A DNA stretch of 64,000 bases from Prorocentrum cordatum (GCA_963575745.1 CAUYUJ010015745.1:60001-124000), one strand, 5' to 3'. Positions 23,871 through 35,269 are shown, numbered from the stretch's first letter. Translations and numbers: made by a program. Notes: a model not told the origin generated them from the sequence alone.

Positions 23871-25390
23871 TAGCCTTGCTCCTGAAGGGCACGGTTCTCT
23901 TTCGCCGTGTTTTTTTTTTTTGTTTCTCGAGCTGTCTCGAGAAGTCCAGACCCGCGCTGTGGCGCGGCCCTGTCGCCCGACAGCGCCGCGGCCCCTGGGA
24001 ACCACCACCATCGTCAGTTAGCGCCATCCACAGCAGTCATCCATCACTCCTCAGCGGGCCTAGGCGTCTGGAAACCTCCGAGGACCCCCCGAGAGACTCG
24101 CTGGATCCTCGAGGGGCCCCCAATGGCGCTCCAAGACTACTCCGGACATTTCATTCACGTGGTTAAGTGAATTTCACTTTCACGGCCCAGGCTGTTCTAG
24201 GATTGGATTGAGCGTCTCAGGGCCAATCTGGCTTCCCATGGGTTCCTAGTGGGCAAGGGCCTCTCAGGGCCCAGAAGACTTCAGAGCCCCTAGCGGCTCA
24301 CGTGAGGGTTCGGGCTTCTCAGGGCCTTAGAGAGTTCTCATTGGGTTCAACGAGGGCCAGGGTGGCGCGGTTTGCGCGTGGAGACCTGAGCGAGAGTGAG
24401 TCTGCATATGGTGGTGCGTTGGGTACGATGGTCCTTGCACTCGTTCGTCTCTCGCGTTTGCCGGTAACGCCCCAGGTCCAGGCATTTACATTGTTCGAGG
24501 TCACGCCATTCTTGTTTACCAGCGAAAACATTCGCAATGTTTTGAACTTCATGGATCTCGATTCCATCGAAGCTTATCTCTCGATACATGGGGGCCCTCG
24601 GCAAGCGAGCCATGCTGCGATGATGCAGCATGAAATGCTCGCCGACTGCGGCGATGTGACGTCTCGGCTGGCGGTCCGTCCATTGGGCGCGCCGGCGGAA
24701 AACTTGTGTTCAACTGGGCGGGGTCGCATCTCAAGTATGCGGCGTTGCCGCGGATTTGCAAACCCCCGGTAGTTGATTTCAAATCCAGGCGTAGCGTTTC
24801 TTGATGGATGGGATTTGCCCGATGCCAAGCGCCTGGCGCAATGCGGCTCGCACGGGGCCCACAGCGGCAAGGTTCGTCGAGATCTGAAGAGACACTTGTT
24901 TCCATGAGTTGTCGGTGCCGAGGCCGATGTCCTTGGGCGCCCCCACCAACATCGCTTGCGCTTTGCGCATCCCCGCCAGCCAGGCAAGTAAGTTCGCGCG
25001 CGGCCCGCCCGTTCCGTCTCTCGCCGCCTGCGCTTTGGCTTGCGGTTGCGGCAAAAAAGTACCCCCGCAAGCCAATGCAACAGCAACCCCACGCACGAAC
25101 AGCGCTCAACGTCGGGTGGCCCCCCCTCTTCCTCTTCCGCTGCGTCATCCCCCCCCCCCTCGTCGCCTTCATCTCCTGTGCCCCTCCTTCGAGCCCGTGT
25201 TCTGTGAACGAAATTGCTGCGCGTTCCTGCTGCGCCGCTGCCGACGTCTTTCCGTCTGCTGATTTGCCAAGGCACCCCCCCCCCTCCTTTCCCAATTCAT
25301 TGTGCGCCGCAGACCCCCCCCCCGCCGAGCGCGCCTTGCGGGGGGGATTTTTGGGGCGCAGAAGTTGCGGGATTTCACAAGGCCCCCCAC
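23871..25390. other. No confident gene; weak exon-like frame at 24480-24720
   Basis: AT-richer patches alternate with GC-rich sequence. A plus frame at about 24480-24720 has balanced composition (residues such as NVLNFMDLDSIEAYLSIHGG), but no family is recognised and no splice context is clear. It may be another decayed element. Confidence 0.3.
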
Positions 25391-25564
<174 letters not shown>

Positions 25565-25749
25565 CACATCGAGACCGCCCTTCTACACGCGAACAGGGGG
25601 GGTCTCAAATCTGCGCCCCAGGGCGAACAATAGCCATCACAAGGGTTGCACACCGTGCCCCGGCACCTCACCGCCCCTCCCCAGGCCGACATGGGCGAGG
25701 GGCAGGGAGAGGGGCGAGCCCCGCCACGAAAAGGCGGAAATTCTTTACG

Positions 25750-26188
25750 CGTCGCGCGCCCCCACCAGCCCACCCAAAAACGATGGGCAGGGGAAATGGT
25801 GGACCAGGGGCGGCAGGACGCATCCAGTCGCGCAGCCGCCTCCGGGAAAACAAGGATCACGCAAAGTTGGAAATCAAAGCAAGCTACGATGATGCTTCGA
25901 TGAGGGGTGGGAGATCTTTCGATGACTCGCAATGGCTGCTGCGCCGGTTTGTATCTTAATCTCGCGTGCGTCTCGACACGTGAAGCCTTATTGGGGCTCT
26001 CCCGGGGTTCTCTTGGGGCCCTCCTGGAGCTCTTTCTTGGGGCTCTCTTGAGGCCCACTCAGGGCTTTCTTGGAGCCCCATTAAGGCTCTTCTGGGGCGT
26101 CTTGGGGCCCTCCTGGGAGGTCTGGGTGCCTTCGTGGAGCTCTTTTGGAATGCATGGGGGGCTTCTTGGGGCCGTCTTTGACCCTTTC

Positions 26189-26229
<41 letters not shown>

Positions 26230-26830
26230 CACACACACACACACACACACGGGGGGGGCCTTAACTCGGTCTCCCCCATCGGAGGCTCAAAAATGCCGTC
26301 CTGGGGCCCTATGGGCCCGCTCTTGGGGCGCTCTTGGGCGCTCTTGGGGCCGTCTCGGGGCCCTTGTGGATCCCTCGCGGGCCTATATTGGGCCGTTTTG
26401 GGGCCACCTCGAGGCCTCGAGAGCCCGCCGGAGGCGGAAAAGCAAGACGGCAAAATAAGTTTAGTTTATTAAGGGGGGGGGGTCCGCGGAGGCCTCGGGC
26501 AGCACTTGAAACCGTCTTGGGACCGCATTGAGGCCTCTCGGACGTGCGTCGGAGGCTAGCTTGAACCATCTACCGCTATATTGAGCCTTCTTGGAGGCCA
26601 TCTCGCGCTCTCTGAGGCCCCCCTGGAGCCATCTTGGGCCATCTTGGGCGCGGCTGCGCCCCCCCCCACCCCCCCTCGAACGCATGGATGGGGGGGGGCC
26701 TCCCAAGCAGGGAAAGGAATGAGGCTGGACAAAAAAACGCCCTAGACCACCCGCGCCCAGAGGTCCGTTGGGACCCGGTGAACAACGGCACCTCCCTGGA
26801 CCACTCATGGCCCAAAGGGCTGGTTGGATT
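25750..26830 (+). repeat. Direct segmental repeat, copy 2 (pairs with 21040-22140)
   Basis: Same order of blocks as 21040-22140, with the CTTGGGGCC array at about 25980-26180 and 26300-26640. A TA array (26190-26228) followed by a CA array (26229-26250) takes a position different from the CA array of copy 1. The 3' end (GAGGCTGGAC, ACGCCCTAGACCACCCGCGC) leads directly into the decayed ORF at 26840. Confidence 0.8.
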
Positions 26831-26839
26831 TCAGCCACG

Positions 26840-28340
26840 CAAGTCGAGGACATGCCGACGAGCGTGCTCTCGCCTCTGGATGCAAGCCAATATCTGCGCG
26901 ACGATAAACCAGATGCGCTCCGAGATGCGACGTTGATATTGTCGCCTCGATCTTTCTGGGGGCAAATCGATTCAAACGGCCCTATGTTCATTGACCATGA
27001 TGAATTTTGCATGCGAAGCAACCCGACATGGATGGGCACGCGCATACCGATAATACTCCACGGCGATGGTGCTCTCATGGCGAAGACCGACGGGCACGTG
27101 TTATGCGTGCAGTGGCGGTCACTCCTGTCGCGAACATGTCATAATAACATGATGCCGTCGTTCATGGTTCATTCGCGGGCTCGAGCGACAGGTGGCGATG
27201 GAACTGATAACATATGCTGGCGCAGGCATGCACTTGCTGAGCGCTGCATATGGCGGCGCCCACCCTCTTACAGACGAGCGCAAGCTGCCGCGGGCTCCGC
27301 GCGCTCGGGCCAATGAAAAACAATAAAAAAAAATCTAGATGGTAAGTATGAGCTAGTTATGTGGCTATTGACGCGCGATCCAGGATATGGCGCCAACGAG
27401 ATCGGGTTCCCGAATTTCAACGCACATCAACCACGCTGGATCGACAAGTGTTCCACGGAAGAGAATACGCCACACCCTATAACATACGCGCGGTTATGTG
27501 CTGCGTGAAAACGATCGCGCGTTCCTGCGCACAAAGCGCGCGCGGCGCATCAGCGATCACCCGATTCAGTCGATTAAGGGCATGTCTAGATTTATGAATC
27601 CAGGGGACCTGATGCACACTGGGAATGTGGGCGTGCTCAAATATGTCCTAAGCTCGGCGCTTTACGTGATCATGCATTCAGGACGCTTAGGGGTAGTAGT
27701 GAAAATCGGTGCGGCGAGTTTTATGATCATCGCTTGGCTCCGATGTATGCAAAGTTCTTGGACCCTGTTAACGCCTGGCACGTTCATTGTGAAAGATAAT
27801 GTCCCTATGCTTGTCTAGAAAAGCGGCAGAAACGCAACGCCGACTGTATGCGTTGAAAAGAGATTGGCACGAGAACCGTGATGGCGGTGAACATGACGAG
27901 CATATAATGAAGGCATTCGGCTGCCTGTGTGACTGCTGGTGTACCCTTACGAGCGGGCCCATGGTTCCTGGCGTCGAAATTTCGAATCGCGTGACCAACT
28001 TGGTCGAAACGTTTCTGCCGCATAACAAAAAGTTGTTTAAGCATTGGGTTGCCAGGGGGCGACTGTGGTTCCATCACACAACGAAGAGACACATGATGAT
28101 TCAAATTGCAGAATTGCCCAGGTGGTGTAACCCCATGTGGATGTGGTGTTTCGAATGGGAAGATGTCGTTGGCAAGCTCGTGCAGTGCGCTCGAGCTTCA
28201 ACCGCGGGTACCCCACCGCACAAGAGTTCCATTCAAAGTCACGGAGTGTGTTTGGTGAACTTACATTTGAAATTGCATGTAGGTAGCGCAATGAGGCAGG
28301 AGTGTCCAGTCGAGCGAGCACATTCACCCGTTGTTTGCGC
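26840..28340 (+). pseudogene. Decayed copy of a dinoflagellate-expanded protein family
   Basis: An intact frame from about 26848 to 27316 contains residues IPIILHGDGALMAKTDGH (HGDG at 27059-27070). Beyond it the protein-like sequence jumps frames: GAHPLTDERKLPRA near 27250, a DPGYGANEIGFPNFNAH block near 27370, GDLMHTGNVGVLKYVL near 27605, and a long C-terminal block at 27820-28210 with RKAAETQRRLYAL, RGRLWFHHTTKRHMMIQIAE and a W-rich EWEDVVGKL. I recognise this order (HGDG, GxHPLTD, GDLxH, KAAETRR, KHHYMxHIA) from large uncharacterised families in dinoflagellate genomes; their function is unknown. At least three frameshifts make this copy non-functional. It sits immediately 3' of a segmental repeat and may belong to the same mobile unit. 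Confidence 0.65.
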
Positions 28341-28439
28341 TGGAACCCCGTCTCTGGCAATTGCACGTTTGTTGTGTTCTTCTGGTTTCGCCACGTCCGA
28401 CCAGCCCATCCTACAACAATTTGAACGAACACTACGTTA

Positions 28440-28600
28440 CTGGGGTTTCTGGGGACGTTCTTGGGGCCTTCTGGAGACGCTCTTGGGGCCTTCTGGGGAC
28501 GTTCTTTGGGCCTGCTGGGGGCCGTGTTGGGGCTCATTCGGGACGTTCTTGGGGCCTTCTGGGGAGCGCTTTCGGGAGGTGTGGGAGGTCTCAAGGGACC
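28440..28600 (+). repeat. Short TTCTTGGGGCCTTCTGGGGACG array
   Basis: About seven imperfect units of GACGTTCTTGGGGCCTTCTGG follow the decayed ORF. They are of the same kind as the arrays at 21280, 25980 and (inverted) 2560. Confidence 0.75.
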
Positions 28601-29355
28601 ATCTTCGAAGACATCACGCTAAACGGGGGCGGGCGGAGCGGGGGGTAATTATTGGGGCCCTTCGTCGTGGCCAAGATCCTTGCGAGGGACTGTAAGAATG
28701 CTTTCTCCCGCTGGACAAAAAATGTTCCGATACCTCGCGGGCCCTTCACCCCTTCCCCTCCCGCAGGCCCACAGGAAGGGGCAGCAGGGCGGATAAACGC
28801 CTCGCCGCTGGAGAAACAGGGGGAGAAATGGACAGAGCATGCTACCGAAAACTCTCACGCCCACTAGGCTTGCTGGATTTGATGCTAGTGAGTCTTCCGA
28901 CATTCCCGCCCCACACATGCATTGAAGTAACCTGCGAAAGCATAGCAACTGATGCGCCCGACGTGGGCGAACAAGTAGAATCGCAAGAACGTGAGGTTGT
29001 TGTGGTACTACCTGCACAGCAGTAGTAGAATAACAAAACACACAGTTATTGTACTGAAAGTATACTGCCACTGTGATGTTAGTATGATGCTATGCGTTGT
29101 TGGGTAATGATGTATACAAAAATTGAACATTTCCCTTAACTTCTACAGATCCTCAAGATGATACCACCAGTCCCCAACTCTCCTGGATTCCCGGATGTCT
29201 TCAAAATTTTCCATAACTTGTTCAGGATCTGGATTATCCAAGTATTGTTGGTTCTGGGCCGATTTCGGTGTGTTCTGGGTTCCTGGGCTCCCGGGTTCCC
29301 GGTCGATCTCCTCAGCGAAAACCATCCACTGATTGGGGTTTTCCTCTGGTGTAAT
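28601..29355. other. No supported gene
   Basis: AT-richer towards 29000-29350. A block near 28918-28950 (CGAAAGCATAGC) resembles one near 59978 (CGAAAGCATCGC), which suggests a shared decayed element. No gene recognised. Confidence 0.4.
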
Positions 29356-29548
29356 ATTTTCACAGCGCTGACCCCCAGAGGTCTGGACCCCGCTTCCTGG
29401 GACCGGCTTCTCGTCCTGAATCGATCGACTCAGGCTGAAGAGACGATGGTTTCTTGAAGGTCCCGGGGCCTGACGAGGGCCCCCGGAGGCCGAAAACGGC
29501 GAAAAGCCGCTTGCTCACGACGCGAGGGGGTCTGGGTCTCACGCCGAC
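29356..29548 (+). mobile_element. Repeat C (GACCCCCAGAGGTCTGG family), copy 1
   Basis: Block order: ATTTTCACAGCGCTGACCCC, AGAGGTCTGGACCCC, GGGACCGG, GGTCCCGGGGCC, GGGCCCCCGGAGGCCGAAAA and CGACGCGAGGGGGTCTGGG. The ends form inverted repeats (TTTTCACAGCG/CGACGTC-type against ACGACGCGAGG-type). At least ten copies occur in the window in both orientations. Confidence 0.75.
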
Positions 29549-29756
29549 AGGCCTGGGTGCTCGGCGCTCGCAGGAAAGATCTGCACCTCTCTCACACGGT
29601 CAACCCGTACGACAAGGACGCGCGACAAGAATGTAAGGGCATTGGAAGACCATGCCGACATGTTGCGAGCGGGGCGCAGCATGCGACAGAGGCCAAGGAT
29701 GGCCGAAGGAGAAGGATACAAGGGGAACCATGGAAGGTTGCTCATCCTTCCTACCC

Positions 29757-29937
29757 AGACCCCCGACGTCGTTCGCAACGTCGACCGCAGGAGGTCTGGA
29801 GCCCTCCCCCGGGACAGGTTTTTCATCCTGGGCCGTTCTGTGACGGTTCCCGGGCCCGGTGAGGGTCCCCGGAGGCCGAAAATGGCCCACCCCCTCCCGT
29901 CGTGATATTTTCACAGCGCGATGGGGGTCTGGGTATG
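29757..29937 (+). mobile_element. Repeat C, copy 2
   Basis: CCCCCGACGTCGTTCGCAAC opens it, then AGGAGGTCTGGAGCCC, GGTTTTTCATCC, GGTCCCCGGAGGCCGAAAA, and CTCCCGTCGTGATATTTTC at the end. Inverted ends: CCCGACGTCGT against ACGACGGGAGG-type on the other strand. Confidence 0.75.
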
Positions 29938-29989
29938 CGGGTAAGCCCGAGGGCTGACAGCCAGCCCGCCTCCAGGCGCCCTCTGCCTG

Positions 29990-30190
29990 CATGTTGAGCA
30001 GGGACAGACTGCCCAGGCCTTCCTATAGGCCTACCACATGATGTTCCTAGAACCCACAAGTGTTCTGATAACAAAAACCATGTTCTCAGAACGTAGACCC
30101 GACGTGTCAAAACAAGAAAATATCGGCCAGACATGTTCTGAAGAACATTTCGTCCAGACCTCAGACGGTTCTTAGAATCGGAGGCTGGGG
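29990..30190 (+). mobile_element. Repeat B, copy 2 (TATAGGCCTACCA family)
   Basis: Shares with 16350-16530 the TTGAGCAGGGAC lead, CCTATAGGCCTACCAC, AGAACCCACAA, GTCAAAACAAGA, AGACATGTTCTG and CAGACC blocks in order. The 3' inverted end is diverged. Confidence 0.7.
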
Positions 30191-30314
30191 GGCGAGTCCG
30201 ACGTGAAACGGAAACCCAGCCTACCGGGAAATCGATTTCGGTGTCGGGTTCGTGTCGTGCGTGCCGTGCGCGCGTGTGGGCGAGGCGAAGCTGCGTGGGC
30301 GGGCGAAAGGAAAT

Positions 30315-30675
30315 CCTCCTATGGCTGGGCCGCGGCCGGACCACATGTCAATGTTTCTCCTCCGGCGGCCAGTGGCCCGCTGGTGTCCCGAAATCCTCCT
30401 GTGGCTGGGCCGCGGCCGGACCAAATGTTTCTCCTCCGGCGGCCCGTGGCCCGCGGTGTCCCGCCGGTGTCCCGCTGGTGTCCCGAACTCCTCCTGTGGC
30501 TGGGCCGCGGCCGGACCAAATGATTCTCGTCCGGCGGCCGGTGGCGCGCGTTGTCCCGCTGGTTTCTCGAAATCCTCCTGTGGCTTGGCCGCGGCCAGAC
30601 CAAATGATGCTCCTCCCGTCAAACGGTGGCCCGCGGTGTCCCGCTGGTGTCCCGCCGGTGTCCCGCCGTGGGTTG
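30315..30675. repeat. Four-copy tandem array of about 80-100 bp units
   Basis: Units start CCTCCTGTGGCTGGGCCGCG at about 30315, 30394, 30489 and 30573 and contain GGACCAAATG, CTCCTCCGGCGGCC and a variable number of GGTGTCCCGCC blocks, which explains the length differences. A 12-base array (GACATGCAAACC/GACATGCAGACC) follows at about 30730-30775. Confidence 0.85.
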
Positions 30676-30775
30676 TGCATTTCACAACATCGCCGCTTGC
30701 GGCGAGCTATCCAATGCAAGTCTGCATGCAAACCGACATGCAGACCGACATGCAAACCGACATGCAGACCGTCTG

Positions 30776-31187
30776 CGATGTTGGCGAAGCGCGGGCCGCT
30801 GGCGTCCTTGCGGGAGGCGCTCAAGAAGTTCGAGGAGATAGCGAAAACCTCCAGGTTCGACATTATCGACATTGCGCTTCACCAACATTGTGCTTCACGG
30901 CATTGTCGAGTGCGCTTCGCCAACATCGCCACATCACATCACGCTCACGTGCACAATCACACTACTCACTAGACTCCGCCCCACAGGCATCGTCAGAACA
31001 ACAATCACCACTTCTGCCCATTGCTGCCCACCCCCAACCTCCTTATCACCCGCAGGCTGGTCCTATATGTATCTTTTGGTGGGCCCATAGGCAAGCCGAG
31101 ACGCCTCGCCACTTCTCGAAGGCCGTCGCCCTCTGCCTGCCCGCTGGCCGACAGCTCGCGCCCGCCCCGCGCGCCCGGCCACCCAGC
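30776..31187. other. 3' flank of the SEC14 gene
   Basis: A short frame near 30778 (plus) with residues such as LREALKKFEEIAKTSRFDIID looks protein-like, but the antisense strand is equally open. Nothing else recognised before the SEC14 stop codon. Confidence 0.3.
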
Positions 31188-33411
31188 TCAGGGGGGCACC
31201 GGCTCGGCGCTGCAGACCTCGCCGTCGTCGGCTTTGCCGCCGAGAAAGGCGGGCAGCGCCGCGAGCGGGAGCCCCGAGTGGGCCCGCAGGCCCTCCTCTG
31301 CGAGGCGGGGACTATTGACTATCCAGATCCGCCGCCTGGGATCGTGGATGCATCCCAGGACCCCCCCCCCCCCTCGAGATGTTTCAAAAACCACGACGGG
31401 AGTCCTTTCGGTATTCTCTGCCTCTGGGGGCCCTCGCTGGCCCTCGGGACCGTCGAACAACGACTCGGGATGGAAAACTGGTCCCAGGGAATGGGCCTGG
31501 ACCTCGGGGAGTCGACGCTATGAGAAAACCATGATGTCGGGGAGCCACCGCCTGGGAACCGACGTCCTGGTGCTCGGAGGAGGAACAGGTAATTACCCAT
31601 ACCGCTTCCCTTCGTCCGTTTTCCCCTTTGGGGGGCTCCTTGGAGGCCCTCGTCGTTACCGTGGGATTCGCCTCGAAATTCTGGTCAACCCCGGGAGAGG
31701 TCCGGGGAGTAGCGGTATCGGTACCTCTTGACTTCCCAGGTGCCCCAGCGGGCCCTGAGCGTGGATGTATCTTAGCCCCCCGTGGGCCCGAACATGTCCA
31801 TATCCACCGCCTGCCGAGGTCACTGGAAACTGATCCTCCAGGGGATGGTCAGGCATCAATTCCTGCCGCGGATCCTCGAAATCCTCGCCGAATATGCAGA
31901 TCTTGCGCCGCATGGCTTCTGTGAGCATCGGCCGCACGAAGCCGAAGCAGAGCGTGAACACGCGCGGGGCCCGCACGACGGTGATGGAGGCGGTGACCTC
32001 GGGTTATGTTGTTTCCATCGTACTCAAGGACCGCATCGCAGAAACAATTTCGAGCACCCAGAGAAGTATCTAGACAATGTCGAACGAATATCGCATCCCA
32101 GGGCCCGACACGTGAGAAATTTTCAAGTTCGGTACTAAAGTAGGTTGGAGCACCATCAACCTCGGGGAAGTAGCGCTTGCCGAGGCTCAGGAACTTCTTC
32201 GACTCCGCCCGGTGCCTGAGCGCGTCCCTGCCCAGGCCGCTGCAGTCCACGATCACGCGGGCCCGCACCAGCCGCCCCTGCCGGCGCGACGCGGCGCGCC
32301 CGGCCTGCAGCAGGTCCTCCAGGTGGGCGGCGAAGGCGCCCTGCAGCCGCTCGATGAGTCCCGCACGCGCCAGGCCGTCCCAGTCGCACCGGCCCATGCT
32401 GGAGGACGAAAAAGCGGCATGCGCATCAACTTTTGGCGCGCCGCGCGGACTTCCTGGATCTGCGCCCGACCCCCCCCCCCACTGGCGCGCGGAGCGCGAC
32501 AAGGGCGGCGCCGGAGGCGCCGCCAAGGGGGGCCCTGGGGACCCCCAAAAAGTACCGATACCGCTACTCCCCAGACCTCTCCCGGGGTGCCTCCCTGGGT
32601 GCATTCTGACAAGGATTCCGAAGCGAATCCACCGGCGGCGCCGAGGGCCTCCCAGGAGGCCCCCAAAAAGAGGAGCACCAGCGAAGGGTAGAGGTATGGG
32701 TACCTTAGCCCTCCTCCGAAACTCCGCGCGGAGCGCCAGAAGTTCATGCTCATGACGCGTTTTCCTCTTCGACATGCGCCACACCGCCACGGGCGCCCCC
32801 GTGCCTGGCTCCGGGGCCGAGAGCCGGCCCCAGAAGCCGTGCCTCTGGGCCAGCGCGGCCTCGTCGGTGCCAAGGCCGCGCCGCCACAGCCACGCGGTCC
32901 CGTCCGCGCCCTCCCGGCGGCTGCAGCCGTCCGCGGCGTAGCTGTCGCCCGAGCCGTGGAGCGCCATGAGGCCGGCCATGGGCAGCTCCTGACTACCTAC
33001 CAGACCACCCCAGCACAGCCCGAAGACCCGAACTTCGGAGGGGGGGGGGGCTCGATATGCGTGCTTTGTCCATGTTCCCCGACCCCCCCCCCTCCCACTG
33101 GAGGTGGAGGGCAAATGGAGGCCGTCGGGTTGGGCTGGGGTGGCTTGGCGGGTGGCCAGCTCCCTGCGCCAGGCCACGGCCTCCCGGTACATCTCCTCCG
33201 CGGCGTCGGCGTCCCCGTCGCGCGCCCGCCAGAAGCGCAGCAGCGTGAGCGGGTCCGCGAGGGCAGAAGGCCAGACGAAGGCACGGGCACGGACGTCCCA
33301 GGTCGGCGCTGGGAGCCCGCTCTCCGCACCCCTTCCCCAGCGCGCGGAGCGCGGCGGGGGGGTGGCGCAGGAGGCGCCGCTCGTGATGGGCCAATGTTCA
33401 ACCACCACCAC
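31188..33411 (-). CDS. SEC14-like (CRAL-TRIO) lipid-transfer protein, split gene
   Basis: Exons read on the minus strand: A (about 33411 or 33385 to 33163), B (32988-32773), C (32394-32161), D (31997-31863), E (31295-31188, TGA stop). Exon A carries the CRAL-TRIO N-terminal helix motif DPLTLLRFWRARDGDADAAE. Exon C carries VIVDCSGLG and KKFLSLGKRYFPE, exon D VVRAPRVFTLCFGFVRP and KICIFGEDF, and exon E the terminal LPAFLGG. Together these are the conserved order of a SEC14 domain, which binds and moves phosphatidylinositol or other lipids between membranes. The joined product is about 310 residues. Introns A and D fit GA-AG and intron C fits GT-AG. Intron B has a GCATG direct repeat and no consensus at the exact junction. 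The true 5' end is unsure and may lie upstream of the hairpin element at 33386-33593. Same strand as the amidohydrolase gene. Confidence 0.8.
31296..31862 (-). mobile_element. SEC14 intron D, built from repeats F and C
   Basis: The 567-base intron (GA donor after CAG at 31863, AGAG acceptor at 31296) contains a copy of repeat F at about 31585-31733 and a copy of repeat C at about 31368-31545. F has inverted ends GGTAATTACCCATACC and GGTATCGGTACCT. C shows CCTCTGGGGGCCCTCGC, ACGACTCGGGATGGAAAAC and TGGTCCCAGGG. A downstream GT donor (about 31816) is an alternative but would lengthen the protein by 13 residues. Confidence 0.6.
31998..32160 (-). mobile_element. SEC14 intron C, repeat P copy 1
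   Basis: The GT-AG intron is 163 bases. Donor and acceptor both sit in the sequence CCCGAGGT, an 8-base direct repeat. The body (TTATGTTGTTTCCATCGTAC, AAGGACCGCATC, TTTCGAGCACCCAGAGAAGT) recurs at 36112-36235, outside the coding part of any known gene. The intron is therefore a copy of a dispersed element. Confidence 0.75.
32395..32772 (-). mobile_element. SEC14 intron B: repeat D with repeat F nested inside
   Basis: GCATG is duplicated at both ends (CATGC on the plus strand at 32395-32399 and 32773-32777). Just inside are diverged inverted ends (minus strand TCGAAGAGGAAAACGCG against TGGAGGACGAAAAAGCGG), then the repeat D arms ATCAACTTTTGGCGCGCCG and AGCGCCAGAAGTTCAT. At 32546-32706 a copy of repeat F (GTACCGATACCGCTACTCCCC to GAGGTATGGGTACC) lies inside repeat D. 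Exact excision restores the SEC14 frame, but no GC/GT/GA-AG pair is available at that point. Confidence 0.7.
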
Positions 33412-33593
33412 AGTGTGTAGGACGAGGGAGAAGGGAGGATGGGGAGGTCCTCCTCCTCCCCCTCCTCCTCCTCCTCCTCCTCCTCCTCCTCCTCCTCCCC
33501 TTCCACCTCCTCCTCCTCCTCCTCCTCCTCCTCCTCCTCCTCCTCCCTCTCCTGCCTGTGGTAGCGGTGGCGGAAAATCGGCCCGTCAGCTCA
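33386..33593. mobile_element. Repeat Q, copy 1, with CTC core, upstream of SEC14 exon A
   Basis: Inverted ends TGATGGGCCAATGTTCAACC (plus, 33385) and, on the minus strand from 33592, TGACGGGCCGATTTTCCGCC enclose a CTC array. GAGC flanks both ends on the minus strand. A second copy with the same ends and a CTC core is at 45870-46020. It may be an intron separating SEC14 exon A from a further 5' exon with residues such as SGSRDIAAWSALNLL. Confidence 0.65.
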
Positions 33594-34470
33594 GAGGTGT
33601 GGGGAGGAGGTTCAGCGCAGACCAAGCGGCAATATCTCGGGATCCAGAGACGAAGAACCAGTCCGAGCTGCCTCCCTCTTCGATAGGCTGAGTTCGCTGA
33701 CCCCTCGGGGCTCCTCGGCGCGTGAGGCGGCTGCCCCTCCCCAGAAACCCCTCCCTGAGGAGCCTTGTCTGGCCGATGCGGAGTGGGGGGGGAGGCGCCT
33801 GCCGCGCCAGACTTGTCCAAGAGAGCCCCCTGACGGTCCACAGACGCTCCTGGACGGTCCAAGGTACGAGCCACAGATGGCCACAGCAAAGCCCCAAAGC
33901 TCCCAAGACAGCCTAAGACAGACCCCAAGAGGATGCTCAAGAAGGCGCCATGAGGCAGACATCGTTGACGTGTGCCTTTGGGATCTGACTTCCAAAGACA
34001 GTCTTTCTCCTCATCCTCCTTCTCCTCCTCCTCCTCATCCTCCGTCTCCCAATCACACTCTGCCCCGCCTTCTCACATGATACTGTCGTCACCACATGAT
34101 ACTGTCGTCACATGCTCGTATGTTCATATCGCCCTCTCCTCTTAGAAATAAGGATTCAACAGCACCAACAACCACCACCACCAACAGCAACAACAACAAC
34201 ACCAACGACACCAACAACCACATCATTAACAACAGCAGCAACAACATCCACAACAGCGACGACGACAACAACAGAAGCAGCAGCAACAAAACACATAGGA
34301 AAGGCGCCTCCCTCACGACTGGCCTGCGCGGCACCTCCGAAAATCGGCGATCGTGCCGCCTTCTGGCCTTCCGGGAGGGGCTCTGGGCCAGTGACGCCCA
34401 GCCGCGACGCCAGCTCCTCGACGCCGTCCGCCTCCTCCTGCAGTCAGAGAGCGCCGGCTGACACAAACAC

Positions 34471-34508
<38 letters not shown>

Positions 34509-34687
34509 GCGCGCGCACTTGTTTGCGTCGGCGAGGCAAGGGAAGTCTGCGCTAGCGGAAAGGCCTAAACGGGGGTGCCAGTGTGGCGAATTGTGCCACC
34601 ATGCAAAAGGGGGAGTAGGAGGAGGGCGCGGCCGAAAGAGGGGCGGAAGAAAACGAGCCGCCCAGGGGGACAGGTCACGGCCAGCAC
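33594..34687. other. Upstream of SEC14; possible 5' exon, then CAA-rich and CA arrays
   Basis: On the minus strand at about 33595-33700 a frame compatible with SEC14 exon A is open, but it cannot be assigned. A CAA/ACC array lies at about 34165-34290 and a CA array at 34459-34515. No other gene seen. Confidence 0.35.
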
Positions 34688-34732
34688 ACGCACACGCACA
34701 CGCACACGCACACACACACACACACTCACTCA

Positions 34733-34764
<32 letters not shown>

Positions 34765-34810
34765 CACACACCTGCACACACACACACACCCGTTCACACA
34801 CACACACACG

Positions 34811-34845
<35 letters not shown>

Positions 34846-34904
34846 GCACCCACGCACGCACGCACGCACGCCGCACACACACACACACACTCACACACGC
34901 ACCA

Positions 34905-34936
<32 letters not shown>

Positions 34937-35001
34937 CACGCACACACGCACACACACACCGCACGCACACACACTCACACCACACACCACACACTCACGC
35001 A

Positions 35002-35033
<32 letters not shown>

Positions 35034-35063
35034 CACACACACACGCAGACAGACACGCACACA

Positions 35064-35103
<40 letters not shown>

Positions 35104-35135
35104 CACGCACACACACACACACACAGACGCGCGCG

Positions 35136-35166
<31 letters not shown>

Positions 35167-35190
35167 ACGCACACACACACACACACACAT
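34688..35190. repeat. 500-base CA/CACG compound array
   Basis: Alternating CA and CACG/GCAC blocks with few interruptions. Alternating purine-pyrimidine sequence, Z-DNA prone, similar to 25391-25564. Confidence 0.95.
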
Positions 35191-35269
35191 CTGCACTGGT
35201 CGGGACACGGCACATCCTAGGTGCGGTGTCGGTGTCCACGCTCCTGGCCTCGGCTGGGAGGGCGCAAAA

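Noticed and set aside
23867-23887. Second spliced-leader-like stretch (CCGTAGCCTTGCTCC)
   Set aside because: Only the first eight bases match well and it lies at the 3' side of the decayed ORF; likely chance.
30252-31523. A 423-residue plus frame
   Set aside because: It runs over a four-copy tandem array, repeat DNA and, antisense, the SEC14 3' exon; composition changes abruptly and no domain is seen.
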